Shown here piece after piece: positions 44,945-55,568 of a stretch of DNA of 64,000 bases (positions within the stretch are counted from its first letter, which is position 1; each line of letters starts with the position of its first letter). Origin of the DNA: Morella rubra (taxonomy: Eukaryota; Streptophyta; Magnoliopsida; Fagales; Myricaceae); the NCBI GenBank assembly GCA_003952965.2, contig CM025855.1, positions 13,459,833 through 13,523,832 of the forward strand, written 5' to 3'. A model generated the notes under the pieces. That model saw only the letters and a program-made list of their open reading frames with translations. It did not search any database and was not told the origin of the DNA. The position numbers and the translations under genes were made by a program.

Positions 44945-45473
44945 TTCTTTCACACCTTTTGCCTCTTACATCATTGATCTTGATCTATCATCATCATCAA
45001 ATCTTGTTTTGTAGCCATTTTATTGAGTTTTATTTTGCTGATTTGTCTTTGAGAGCTATTGTTTATTCATTCCTATCATTAAACTTTGAAAACCTTTAGT
45101 GTGGGACACTTGGGCCTACCCGTGAGGATAGAAGAAATCTCATAGGCTTTGAGATTCATGACGAGTTGAAGAGTGAGCTCGAGAAAACTTTTGTAACAGT
45201 CACTTATCACCCTGAAGCTAAGTTGTAGATACTATTGATTATAGTAGAGAAGCCCAAGGAAGGCAATAGCCTTGGGGTGGACGTAGGCAAGTCTTGGCCG
45301 AACCACCTAAAAATCGTTGTGTTATCTCTCTTCCCTACTCTTACTTATTGCTATCATTTATTGTTATTTTGGTCTTATAGCATTAAATATTTAGATCTAT
45401 TTTTTATCAAAAAAATGGATAAGTTTTTGATAAACCCAATTCACCCCCTCTTGGGTTGATATTTGGACTCACA
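44945..45473 (+). repeat. Truncated 5' LTR of Sirevirus family B
   Basis: It matches the 3' part of 51843-52925, ending GATATTTGGACTCACA. The first ~600 bp of LTR, including the palindrome array and TATA box, are missing. It keeps about 180 bp (around 45110-45280) that the 3' LTR has lost, so the two copies carry different deletions. Confidence 0.82.
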
Positions 45474-45475
45474 AT

Positions 45476-45487
45476 TGGTATCAGAGC
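45476..45487 (+). other. Primer-binding site (initiator methionine tRNA type)
   Basis: TGGTATCAGAGC two bases after the LTR end. It is complementary to the 3' end of initiator tRNA-Met. Confidence 0.93.
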
Positions 45488-45506
45488 TAGGTTTAATATC
45501 TTTACT

Positions 45507-46400
45507 AATGACTACTCTTGTTAGCTCTTCATTGTCTGAGGTCAATCTACTAACCGTCTCCTTTGTTAATGGAACGTGCTACAACTATTGGAAGGCAAGG
45601 ATGAAAATCTATATTCAAGCCGTGGACTACGATCTTTGAAAATTATCACTCACGGCCCTAGACTTCCCAAGGATGATGTTGGTTGCATAAAGCTAAAAAG
45701 ATTGGGATGAGGCTGATCATAAGCTTATGTCTTTAAATGCTAAAGCTATGAATGTTTTATATTGTGCTCTTGATGCTAACGAATTTAACTGTGTTTTGAT
45801 TTGAATCTACTAAGGAAATATGAGAAAAATTATTAGTTACTCATGAAGGTACTAATCAGGTTATGGAGAACAAGATTAGTATGCTTGTGCATAGCTATGA
45901 ACTGTTTAAGATGAAATCTGATGAATCTATTTCACCATGTTTACTCGTTTACTGATATTATCAATAAATTGAAATCTCTTGGTAAAGTCTATACTAATGT
46001 GGAAATGGTGAGAAAAATTCTCAAGTGTCTTCCTAAGGCTTGGGAACCTAAAGTTACAGCTATTCAGGAAGCCAAGGACTTAACGAAATTGTCTCTTGAT
46101 GAACTTATGGGATCTCTCATGACCCACGAGATGAACCAAGTGAAAGAAGACGAGATTGAAGGAAAAGGCAAAAGAGGAATTGCCTTGAAAGCTTCTTACT
46201 CTAGTAGTGAAGAATCTTCTGATGACGATGAGATGACCTTGTTTACAAGGAAATTTAAGAAGTTCTTTAAAAGAAGCAAGGTGACAAGAGGTACCCAAAG
46301 AAGAACAACTTCAAAGGTGATAGCAGTAAAAAGAATGAGACCATTTGCTTTGGATGTAAAAAGCCCAGTCACATCAAATCTGAATGCCCCAACATAGAAC
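45507..46400 (+). pseudogene. Sirevirus family B gag
   Basis: The reading starts at ATG 45507 (M-T-T-L-V-S-S) and soon shows N-Y-W-K-A-R-M-K-I-Y. A stop in D-L-(stop) suggests loss of one G in a W-K codon pair near 45638. The central UBN2-type region is 45921-46397 (L-K-C-L-P-K-A-W-E-P-K-V, L-S-L-D-E-L-M-G-S-L). A CCHC zinc knuckle, C-F-G-C-K-K-P-S-H-I-K-S-E-C, is encoded at about 46348-46390 but in another frame. Gag would package element RNA. At least three frame changes separate the parts. Confidence 0.82.
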
Positions 46401-47098
46401 CACAAGAAGTCAAGAGACTTCAAGGATAAGAAGAAAGCCTTCTTAGCCACATGGGGAGAATCAAACGAGAGTGAAAGCGAAAGTGAAGAAGAGGAAGTTG
46501 CAAACCTTTGTTTGATGGCAAAGGATAGCGAGGATGAGGTAGACAAGATGGATGAGAACTAAAAGGGACAAAGAGAATCAAGGATGATCTTGCAAGGATC
46601 ACAAAGAAAATGGGGTCTTTTGAAAAGTGGAAAGTTGGATCTTGTTCACTCAAGGATTGACATTCTTCTTGGTTCTCAAAGGTGTTGTTCAACAAAAGTG
46701 GCATTGCAATGATTTATTCTTATATGGATTGTGCAAAAATCTGGGTCCAACTAGAAAGAAAAATTAAATTTGATTCTTTTCTAACACCAAAGGACCCAAA
46801 ATTTTGGGTACCAAACAAGAAATGAACGGAGTGCTTGAAGTATCAAGGAATTGGGTTCTTAATAGTGCTCCAAGCACATGACAGGGGATAAGAGTTGGTT
46901 CAAGTCTCTTATATTTTGGTGATATAAAGGATTCTTGGTATTGGAAATGTCGGTATGACTCCTAATCTATTATTGAACATGTTCTATTTGTTGATGGTTT
47001 GTTGAAAACATTGTAGACAAGAAAGTCTTGTTTGTCGGACATCGACAAGAAAATGTGTATGTTGTTCACTTAGAGAACATCTCTTCTGAACGTCAAGC
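46401..47098 (+). pseudogene. Gag-protease linker and decayed protease of Sirevirus family B
   Basis: After a Glu/Ser-rich linker (46440-46560), the protease region is visible at 46850-46900 as W-V-L-N-S-A-P-S next to H-M-T-G-D-K-S. Plant copia proteases have D-S-G in this position. Here the Asp reads Asn and the Gly is lost, so the protease would be inactive. A frameshift sits inside the motif. Confidence 0.65.
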
Positions 47099-48020
47099 TT
47101 GGGTGGCACACGATGGTATGTTATGGTTGATGATTACATTAGATTTACATGGGTTCTTTTCTTAGCTCATAAGGATGAGGCCTTTGATGCATTTGAAAAA
47201 CTGAGCAAGAGAATTCAAAATGAAAAAGGTTTTGCTATTTCTAGCATAAGGAGTGACCATGGAAAAGAATTTGAAAACTCCTCCTTTGCAAAATTTTGTG
47301 GTGATTTTGGTATAAACCATAACTTCTCGGCTCCTAGGACTCCTCAACAAAATGGGGTTGTTGAGAGGAAAAATAGGACTCTTGAAGAAATGGCGAGGAC
47401 CATGCTTTGTGAAAATAACTTGCCAGATATTTTTGGGTAGAAGCTATTAACACTAGCTGCTATGTCATGAACCGATGTATGATAAGGCCAATTCTTAAGA
47501 AAACTCCATATGAGCTATGAAAAAATAGAAAACCCAACATTGGTACTTTCATGTGTTTGGTTGCAAGTGTTTCATTCTCAACAACAACAAAGACAACTTG
47601 GGTAAGTTTGATGTGAAAGCTGATGAAGGTATATTTCTTGGTTATTCTATTTCCAGTAAGGCTTATCGTGTTTAATAAGAGAACTTAGTTGTTGAAGAAT
47701 CTATTCATGTGGTATTTGATGAATCTAACGTTTCTATGAAAAGAGATGACAATGATGTTGTAGATCTTGAAAAAGAAAGTGAGAAACCAGCTACAAGTGA
47801 AGTGAAAGAAGTTCTCATCCACAAGACAAGATGTACAAGATCTTGAAGAAGAAAAACCTCAAAGCAACAACGATCTACCAAAGGCTTGGAAGTTTGTCAG
47901 AAATCATCCTATTGATCAAGTCATTGGTAATGTTGAGAAAGGTGTAAGAACTCGCTCTTCTTATAATCAAGCTAATAATTTTGCCTTACTTTCTCAAATT
48001 GAGCCAAAGAAAATTTTTGA
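47099..48020 (+). pseudogene. Integrase of Sirevirus family B
   Basis: The core at 47099-47440 has V-D-D-Y-I-R-F-T-W-V, S-I-R-S-D-H-G-K-E-F and Q-Q-N-G-V-V-E-R-K-N-R. These hold the two catalytic Asp residues and the Glu. A stop follows D-I-F-G. The C-terminal region (47440-47700) continues with N-R-C-M-I-R and L-G-Y-S in broken frames. Then comes an acidic linker to the reverse transcriptase. Confidence 0.85.
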
Positions 48021-49490
48021 GGCAAAAGATGATGAAAGTTGGAATCCATGCCATGGAGGATGAATTAAAACAGTTTGAGAAAAATCAGGTATGACATCTA
48101 GTTCCTAGAACCCGAAGATCATCTAGTTATTGGTACTAAATGAGTTTTTCAAACAAAATGGATGAATCTGGGGTTGTGGTAAGGAACAACAAGGTTGGTA
48201 GCCCAAGGTTATAATCAAGAAAGGGAATCATTTTGATGAAACCTTCGCACCTGTTGCTCGTTTGAAATCTATTCGCATGTTGCTTGCATTTGCATGTTTA
48301 AAGATTTCAAATGGATGTGAAATGTGCTTTTCTTAATGGTTATCTTTCTGAGGAAGTGTATGTAGAACAACCTCCTGAATTTGAAGATGAAAAGCTACCA
48401 CACCATGTGTTCAAGCTCACAAAAGTTTATATGGCTTGAAGCAAGCACCTCGGGCATGGTATGAACGATTAAGTTCTTTCCTTATTGAAAATGGATTTTC
48501 ATGAGGTATTATCGATACCACTCTCTTTACTAAGGAAAAGGAAATGAATTGCTTATCGTTCAAATTTATGTTGATGATATCATATTTGGTTCTACTAATG
48601 AGTCTCTTTGTGAGAATTTTCAAATAATGAAAGGTGAATTCGAGATGAGCCTTATGGGAGAGTTGAATTACTTTCTCGGGCTTCAGATTAAGCAAAATCA
48701 TGAGGGCATCTTCATTAACCAAGCAAAGTACACAAGAGACCTACTCAAAAGATTTGGGATGGACAACTCAAAACCGATGATACACCAATGAGTCCATCAA
48801 CCAAAATGGAAAAGATGAAAAAAGTAAAGACGTTGACCAAACGAGGTATCGAGGTATGATTGGCTCTTTATTTACCTTACTGTGAGTAGACCTGATATCA
48901 TGTTTAGTGTGTGCATGTGTGCGAGATTTCAGTCTTGCCCTAAGGAGTCTCACCTCCTTGTGGTTAAGAGGATATTTCGTTACCTTGTTGGCACACAAGA
49001 TCTTGGTTTGTTTTATCCAAAGAGTGTTGATTTTAATTTGCAAGGATACTCAAATGCTAATTATGCCGGTTGCAAAATTGATAGAAAAAACACTAGTGGT
49101 GCGTGTCAGTTTCTTGGCCATCTCTAGTGTCTTGGTTTTGTAAGAAAAAAATTTATGTGGCTTTATCAACCACAGAGGCCGAGTATATTGTGTTGGTAAC
49201 TATTGCACACAAATATTGTGGATGAAACAACAACTAGAAGATTTTAATCTTCATTTTTCTCTCATCCGATTAAGTGTGATAACACGAGTGCCATAAAACT
49301 TTCTAAAAACCCATTCAGCACTCTAGGACTAAACATATTGAGATCAAGCATCATTTTCTGTGTGATCATGCTCAAAAAGGTGATATTATTCTTGAGTTTG
49401 TAAGCACAGATCTTCAACTTGCTGATATATTCACAAAACCTCTCAATGAGGATTTTTTGCTTCATTCATCAAGAGATCGGTATGCGTTTC
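48021..49490 (+). pseudogene. Reverse transcriptase and RNase H of Sirevirus family B
   Basis: Pieces in changing frames: W-N-P-C-H-G-G-x-L-K (48040), F-Q-M-D-V-K-C-A-F-L-N-G-Y-L (48305), [11 protein letters not shown] (48430) and the catalytic Q-I-Y-V-D-D-I-I-F-G-S (48563). They are followed by L-N-Y-F-L-G-L-Q-I-K (48665). RNase H: Y-S-N-A-N-Y-A-G-C-K (49050), then T-T-E-A-E-Y (49172) and L-A-D-I-F-T-K-P-L (49420). The first RNase H Asp reads Asn (S-N-A-N for the usual S-D-A-D). It copies element RNA into DNA in intact relatives; here it is dead. Confidence 0.85.
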
Positions 49491-49642
49491 CCCCCGAATG
49501 ATTGATTTTGTTATGAATTGCTTATTGTATCATTCATGTGTATTTGGATGATATTTGAGGTGATTATATGTTTTCATGCTTAATTGGATTGCATCATACA
49601 TTTTCTAATTAAAAACATGTCATTTAACACATTTGCATGTCA

Positions 49643-49862
49643 TGTGTCAGCACTTGAATCCTCAAGTGTCGACACTTCTGGACTTGCTTGACTGTTTTCT
49701 TTGGAATTTGTATGTGTCGAACTATTCAGCCATGTGTTGACACATTGTGTGTTCCTGGAGAAGACTGTTGAGTAAGTGTCGACACATGTTTTTTATGTGT
49801 CGACACATAAAGTCCTGCATATGCAATGTGTTGACACATGCTTCCATATGTGTCGACACATG
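49643..49862. promoter_or_regulatory. TGTGTCGACACA palindrome cluster between pol and the extra ORF
   Basis: Eight copies or near copies (about 49644, 49666, 49714, 49734, 49777, 49797, 49828, 49849) fall within 220 bp. They lie 250-470 bp upstream of the extra ORF. A CTCTATAACC box follows at 49951-49960. The same motif cluster is in the family B LTR upstream of its TATAAAG. The placement suggests an internal promoter; that role is inference. Confidence 0.55.
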
Positions 49863-50109
49863 TTTTGAATGGACAGTTTTTAAAACGTCGATTCATTTGC
49901 ATTCATTAACTTCTCTTACATTTAATGAGTTGAACACCTCATTACTTAACCTCTATAACCCTAAAAACCATTTCTCCTTCATTTCTCAAAACACTTGAGC
50001 CCTAACCTCTCATGAACTATTTGAGGCTTAGGTCTGATCCAATTTTATTAGTTTATGATGTGATTCATTTCCTTATTTGGTGAAGCAATCGTACGCAAAC
50101 TTCCATTTT

Positions 50110-51203
50110 GATATGTCTGAAATTGCTTTGGGCTTTGTAAAAGGAAAAGAGTTGGACTTATCTGTTAATGGCTTAATGCCGTGGCCTTTCCCCCAATTCA
50201 GGGGTGAAATTCTTTGAGTCATATACATGGGCTGGGATATCTGATGTAGAGCCCATTGAGATTCTCAGGGTTGTTTTGGATATTGCTAAATTGGATGAGA
50301 TTGTGAAGCCAATGGCTAGTGACTTTGATGTCCACAGGATACTTCTGCATCACATTGTATGTAACATTATTCTTCCCCGGATGGAAAAATTTGAATATGT
50401 TACTTTTAGATATGTTTGTGATGTACTGTTTGATTACGAGGCGCCAAATGAATCTTGGCCACCTCCTCCTGAATCATATTAAGGCAGTTTATGAGAAGAA
50501 AAGGCAAAGATTGCCTTATGGATTGTTGTTTACTCAGATTTTTTATTTTTCTGATGTTGAGACCAATGAAAAGGAAAGGGAGAAGCCTAAAGTCTTTAGG
50601 GAATACAATCAGAAGACTTTGAGACTCATGGGCTTTGTTTAGAATGAAGATGATGAGTTGGTGAAGAAGGCAGTGACACCTCCCTCTCAGGAAATTCAAG
50701 AAGAAGAAGATGAAGAGGAAGATCTAGAAGAAGTGGAAGCAGTGGCTGAGGGCAAATCAGATGGTGATATTCCAGTTCCAGCCTCTCCACGTACTCTAGT
50801 AGCTGGACAGTCAGTATCTTCGAGATCACATGAGACTAGGCTTGCCCTCCTGGAAGCCTCAGTTTTAGATCTCGAGGATCGGGTTCTTTTGGTGAATTGT
50901 GATATGTGGGCTAGGTTTGATGAGATCAAATCCATTCTTGCATCTCACACCACTGATATGGAGATTATTACTCGTGAGGCTCGCTCTACTCGCCACCATT
51001 ACAACAACCTGGTCACTTCCTACAGACAGATATTATGGGATTGGAGACATTCCTTCATTACGAAGATGACCGAGCTGACTTCTACTCAGGATCAGATGAC
51101 AGATTTGGTTTTGAGGACCGCTTTTGATGTGATTCAGACTTGTGATATCTTCATTAACAATGATACAGATCTTCGACCCAGTGTTGAGAATTGGGTCAAA
51201 TAG
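50110..51203 (+). pseudogene. Envelope-position extra ORF of Sirevirus family B
   Basis: Three blocks in different frames. The first is about 50115-50220 (L-G-F-V-K-G-K-E-L-D-L). The second, 50204-50482, has R-I-L-L-H-H-I-V-C-N-I-I-L-P-R, the counterpart of the I-P-R motif of the family A protein, then V-T-F-R-Y-V-C-D-V-L-F-D. It is followed by L-P-Y-G-L-L-F-T-Q-I-F (50515). The third, 50658-51203 (181 codons), is an acidic linker with a long helical, coiled-coil-prone C-terminus (R-L-A-L-L-E-A-S-V-L-D-L-E-D-R-V). There is no signal peptide, transmembrane segment or cleavage site that would support a true envelope. The N-terminal third seen in family A is missing. Function unknown. Confidence 0.7.
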
Positions 51204-51827
51204 TTCAGCCGCTCTTGGATAGCTTTTCTTCGCAAGTATCACATTCACCCTGGTCCGTGCCCGGCACAGTGATCTTATCCATTAGCCTTACCCTTACCCT
51301 CGTTCTCTTATTGATGATGCCAAAGGGGCAGAAGTATATGTAACTAATTGTCGTACTCATTCATTCATAGAAAAAACATTCCATTTCATTTTCATATATC
51401 TTTGTAATTGTTTGACTTGATTGATATATGATTACTTGTTATGGATGAGTTTATGTCAATTCTTTCTATCCTTACTTAACTCTGATTGAAATGTATCTTC
51501 TTTGATATAATATTCTCTCAAATTTGCAAAGCTTGTCATTGACTACGAGGTAGTACTCTTAAACTCTAAACTCTTGTTTATTTGAATATTGAAGTGTTTG
51601 TGATATGAGATCACATTATGGAGTTTGAGAAGTTTGGAGGATGATATAGAAGTGTTTCTAATAGGTTTATAATTTTTGGAAACCTCTAAATACAAAGGAG
51701 ACTCTTGCAAAATTTTCTAAAAATCCAAAGCACTTTGCAACAACCTATTTTGAAAAACCTCCGCTTGTTCTCAGGGGAGCTTTTTGTTTTCATTGCAAAG
51801 ATCTTTAAAAAGGAATTTGTCATCATC
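51204..51827 (+). other. 3' non-coding region of Sirevirus family B
   Basis: AT-rich, no ORF of note. It ends in CATCATCAAAAAAGGGGGAGAT, the polypurine tract before the 3' LTR. Confidence 0.6.
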
Positions 51828-51842
51828 AAAAAAGGGGGAGAT
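51828..51842 (+). other. Polypurine tract of Sirevirus family B
   Basis: AAAAAAGGGGGAGAT lies immediately before the LTR start TGTTAGCCC. Confidence 0.92.
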
Positions 51843-52925
51843 TGTTAGCCCAAGGTTGGTCTTGAGCTATCTAACTCGATTTTGATGATAACAAATGACA
51901 AAATAGCTTTGGAGTATTTTTAGAATATGTGGTTGTCAATCACTATTCAATCAAGAGTATCAATTGTATTTAAATTTCTCTCTAATTCATTATGCCCTAT
52001 ATTCAATTTAAACACCATGACATGCACATAAACTATTGTATTTTCATTGTAGGAGTTGCTGTGTTGAAATGGAAAAGATTGATATCAAAAAGCACTGAAA
52101 AACTCTATCTGCCAAGATGGTGTCGACACATGGTTGACATGGTGTTGACACAGAGCACTGGCCAGAATGCCATTTTGATGGTGTCGACACATGGGAAGTA
52201 CAGTATCGACACATGCTGAAGGAAGTGCAACACATGCCACAGGCACCTACAAGTCAGTTCCAGACTTGATGAAGGTGTCGACACATAGGTATATATGTGT
52301 CGACACATGTTGAAGGAACATAATTTTTAAAAATATGACTCAGCACGCAAACCAAGACGTTATGGCACTCAGGGCATTGCATTTCTCCAACATTCCAAAA
52401 AGGCCCTTAGGACTATCCAAGACTGAAGACCTATAAAGGAACCTTATAGAGAGAGAAAAGAGATCTTTTGCACACCTTTTGCCTCTCTACATCATCAATC
52501 TTGACCTAGCTTCCATTAAGTGAGAAAAATGCAAAAGACAAAGGCTGAACGTTTTCCAAGAGATCTGATGTGCCATTGCCATCATCATCATTAGATCTTG
52601 TCTTGTAGCCATTTATTGAGCTTTTGTTTTGCTGAATTGGCTTTGAGAGCTATTGTTTATTCATTCATTTCATTAAACTTTGTGAAACCTTTTGATTGTG
52701 GGAAACACTTCGGGGTGTTATCGGGGTGGATGTAGGCAAGTCTTGGCCAAACCACCTAAAAATCGAGGTGTTATCTCTCTTTCCTACTCTTGTAGTTATT
52801 GCTATCGTTTATCGTTATTTGGTCATTATAGCTTTAAATATTCAAATCTACATTTTTATCAAAAAGGGGATAAATTTTTTATAAACCCAATTCACCCCCC
52901 TCTTGGGTTGATATTTGGACTCACA
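51843..52925 (+). repeat. 3' LTR of Sirevirus family B
   Basis: This LTR is 1083 bp. It begins TGTTAGCCCAAGG and ends TTTGGACTCACA. It has a palindrome array at 52119-52310 (seven GTGTCGACACA-like copies) and a TATAAAG box at 52432-52438. It lacks about 180 bp present in the 5' LTR near 52720. It is related to, but distinct from, the solo LTR at 22867-24156. Confidence 0.92.
52119..52310. repeat. TGTGTCGACACA palindrome cluster in the family B 3' LTR
   Basis: Copies at about 52120, 52138, 52178, 52205, 52274 and 52296, plus a diverged one. They lie 120-310 bp upstream of TATAAAG. Confidence 0.85.
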
Positions 52926-53292
52926 CAAGTAGAGAGGGATAAGGCCAGATATTAATCAAGTAGGTCATTTTATGAGTAGATGTTGATTTAACAAAGACCC
53001 TGAATGCTGGACGTGGTTAAGCATATTCTTAAGTTCTTGAGAAGAACTAAGCGCTAATCTTAGTGCTTAGAGTTGAGTATTTACGAACTGTTCAGGGATG
53101 CATAAATACAGATATTATTGATAGTTGATCAATATTGAATTTGTGTATGTGCAGTGGGTAAAGGTACAAGAGTTGGAGAAGTTGTAAGCAGTTTAAAACT
53201 GATGACTCCACCGCTATAAGGCGGAATACATAGAAAGGATGTACGTGGGTATGAGATACTTGTATGAATGTTTTTTAGTGCAAGTGGGAGAT
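52926..53292 (+). pseudogene. 3' end of a Ty1/copia pol (RNase H), same family as 36231-43170
   Basis: Plus-strand sequence corresponds to the minus strand at about 38130-37480: R-F-M-S-R-C, a W-x-x-x-K-H-I-L-K-F-L-R-R-T-K segment with frame errors, then K-A-E-Y-I and finally G-M-R-Y-L-Y-E-C-F. About 300 bp of the usual RNase H coding region is deleted between the K-A-E-Y-I and Y-L-Y segments. A polypurine tract GTGCAAGTGGGAGAT precedes the LTR. The left end abuts the Sirevirus LTR, which probably inserted here. Confidence 0.75.
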
Positions 53293-54574
53293 TGTAAGAA
53301 TAATGCCCTAAAAATCATTTATTTGAATAATAGTTATTTAAATGTCACATGTTTATATTTATTTATTGGGTAATATGTTGTGACATAAGATGTTACATAG
53401 ATTTTATTGAGTGACATTGTATAAAAGTCATGCCAATGATTAATGAATCAAAGGCGGGAAGTATGACTCTTCGGTTCCTTGTTCACTTGATGTTTTGTTC
53501 TAGACCAAGGTACATATTGATGTACGATAGGTCTACACTTGTTGTGCCTCTATTTAATAGGATGATGGACTTCATCATTGAGGTATGACCTTAAGCAAAC
53601 GAGTGGTGCAATGTAAGAGTACATGCATTGAACGGGATCAAATATGAATACCTTCTGAAGTGATCACTGATGTTAAGAAGGTATTCAGCACAATTGGTTT
53701 ATTGTATCCTTAGACCTGAGAGGTTTATACAGATCTATTTATTGTGTACTTGTGCTTTGACCGAGTCATTTGGTGATGATCTTTTTAGGTCAAAGATTCT
53801 AGATAACGTTGGGTCTTGTACATAATAAATAGGTTTGTATAAATGCTCAATAAGGAATCCACCAGTCTCTTGATGAGGCAGTATATTCAATATATCTGTA
53901 TAGGGTTGGACTAGAAAAAAATCCATTGGCCAATGGTATTTTGTGAAAATATTTTTCAAAATTAATATATATTTATTTGTGAAATTGTTTTGGAAACAAT
54001 TGATAGTCCAACGAGTTACAGATTGTGAATTGAGAATTATATGAGTTAGGGACTTAATCGGTGATATGATTCTGGTCCTATTGACTCATGTGAAATATTG
54101 TATGGTGGAAGGATAAATAAAAGAATAATTGTTAGAAAAGATTTCCCAAATCAATCTCAAATACTCGTGGGTAAATTGTGATATGTTAATGGACATGATT
54201 ACAATTAGTAGAAGCCTAAAATTCAGAATAAAAGAATATAAGGGAGTTAATGGAAAAAGAGTTTTTCCATGTGATCCTACAGCTGAGATCTGAGGTCCCT
54301 AATGATCCCATGCCATATCACAGCTAGGTTCAGAAAAAGACTATAAGATAGCTTTTTCTAGACAGTTGGCCATTATGACTTTGAGAAACCCTATGACGGC
54401 TGTGAGGCTGGAAAGAAGAGGCAGAACATTTGGGTGCTCAGTTGTGAAATCAAAGACTCAAGGTGAGATAACAAGACCTAAAGATTATCGAAGATTGAAG
54501 ATTCAATCACAGACAAAGTTCAAGATCGTTTATCAGATCAAGTAAGTATAATTTTTCGAAGGCAAACTTTCACA
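53293..54574 (+). repeat. 3' LTR of the copia family, plus orientation
   Basis: About 1.28 kb, TGTAAGAATAATGCCC to AAACTTTCACA. It aligns in inverse orientation with 36231-37475, 41953-43170 and 2798-4041. The ORF at 53735-53959 is incidental. Confidence 0.9.
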
Positions 54575-55113
54575 AAGCCTACAAAAATTTGTACCTTAAA
54601 ATAGAACAAATGACAAAAATCCAACAACCATACATTCAATACCCACCACATGAGACCAGAAAGTCACACGGCTACCAAACATTCTATTTAATCTTTAAAG
54701 AAAGAGAAAAGATAGGAAAACATACATTTTTCTTGACTTAGTGGAAGATTAAACTAAGCTTTCTTCACAAAAGTCCAAAAGATTTCAACATTGGTGAGAT
54801 GCGGCGCAGTGTGAGAGGAGAGAGAATGTTAGGTTAAAAGTAAAGTGGTTAAGTGTGTGAGGGTTTTTTTTTTTTTTTTTTAAAAAACACACGCTAGTCA
54901 TCTTATTTAAAGTAAAAAGCCAATGTGCTTTAAAACAAGCTCAACGCGCCTTTTATAATCTATGCACTTAATTACTTATCCACCATTGATGCTAGACAAT
55001 TAAACTGAACAGCAACTACATGCAAAATTGAAACACAGAAAAATCACAAACAAAAATCATTTAAATTTGAAAAAATCATAAAAAATTCTCAAAGTATTAT
55101 TTATAAGCATTTT
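54575..55113. other. Unassigned AT-rich stretch
   Basis: No gene seen. A T-run at 54864-54881 and A-rich sequence on both sides are the only notable features. Confidence 0.4.
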
Positions 55114-55556
55114 TGTAATGACCCAAGGAAAGCAATAGCAAAATTTATGTTTTGACTTCAAAATGACCAGTCAAGGTTGCTCTTGAAGCTCCTTGGATCA
55201 TTATAAACCTATTTCAACCTAGTAAGGTGCTAATGTGGGACTTGGCCCTTATAGAACCAATCGCTTATTCATTTTCTTCTCCCACTCCATGTGGTATTTG
55301 GGGTATCATAATCTCCCTCCTTAAACCCCCACCAAGCCCATATTGGTGGTTACTAGGACCGCTCTGAAACCATTTGTAACGACCGCCTCATCTATGTTTT
55401 GACTTCAAAATAACTAGTCAAGGTTGCTCTTGAAGCTCCTTGGATCATTATAAAGCCCAGTTCAACCTAGCAAGGCCGCAATATAGGACTTGGCTCTTAT
55501 AGAACCAATCTCTTATTCATTCTCTTCTTCCACTCCATGTGGGATTCAAGGTATCA
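55114..55556 (-). mobile_element. TRIM (terminal-repeat retrotransposon in miniature)
   Basis: Two direct repeats of about 190 bp (55114-55308 and 55375-55556) begin TGATACC and end TTACA on the minus strand. The internal region is only 66 bp. It begins, two bases after the LTR, with TGGTTTCAGAGC (55372-55361), a one-mismatch initiator-tRNA primer site. It ends with the purine-rich GGTTTAAGGAGGGAGATTA before the second repeat. No coding capacity exists; mobilisation would need another element's proteins. I found no matching target duplication, probably because the right flank was rearranged. Confidence 0.85.
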
Positions 55557-55568
55557 CACATGGTGCTA

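Larger units (their letters stand above)
44945..52925 (+). mobile_element. Sirevirus-type Ty1/copia element (family B) with an extra 3' ORF; 5' LTR truncated
   Basis: Order on the plus strand: truncated 5' LTR (44945-45473), primer-binding site (45476-45487), gag (45507-46400), pol (about 46850-49490), palindrome cluster (49643-49862), extra ORF (about 50110-51203), polypurine tract (51828-51842), 3' LTR (51843-52925). The extra ORF between RNase H and 3' LTR and the initiator-tRNA primer site are Sirevirus traits. Many frameshifts show decay. It abuts a copia 3' end (52926 onward), into which it probably inserted. Confidence 0.88.

Noticed and set aside
45476..45487. tRNA-like sequence as a tRNA gene
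   Set aside because: Only the 12-base complement of the initiator tRNA 3' end is present; it is a primer-binding site, and no cloverleaf can be drawn.
50110..51203. True envelope glycoprotein gene
   Set aside because: No signal peptide, membrane span or cleavage motif is visible; the label is positional only.
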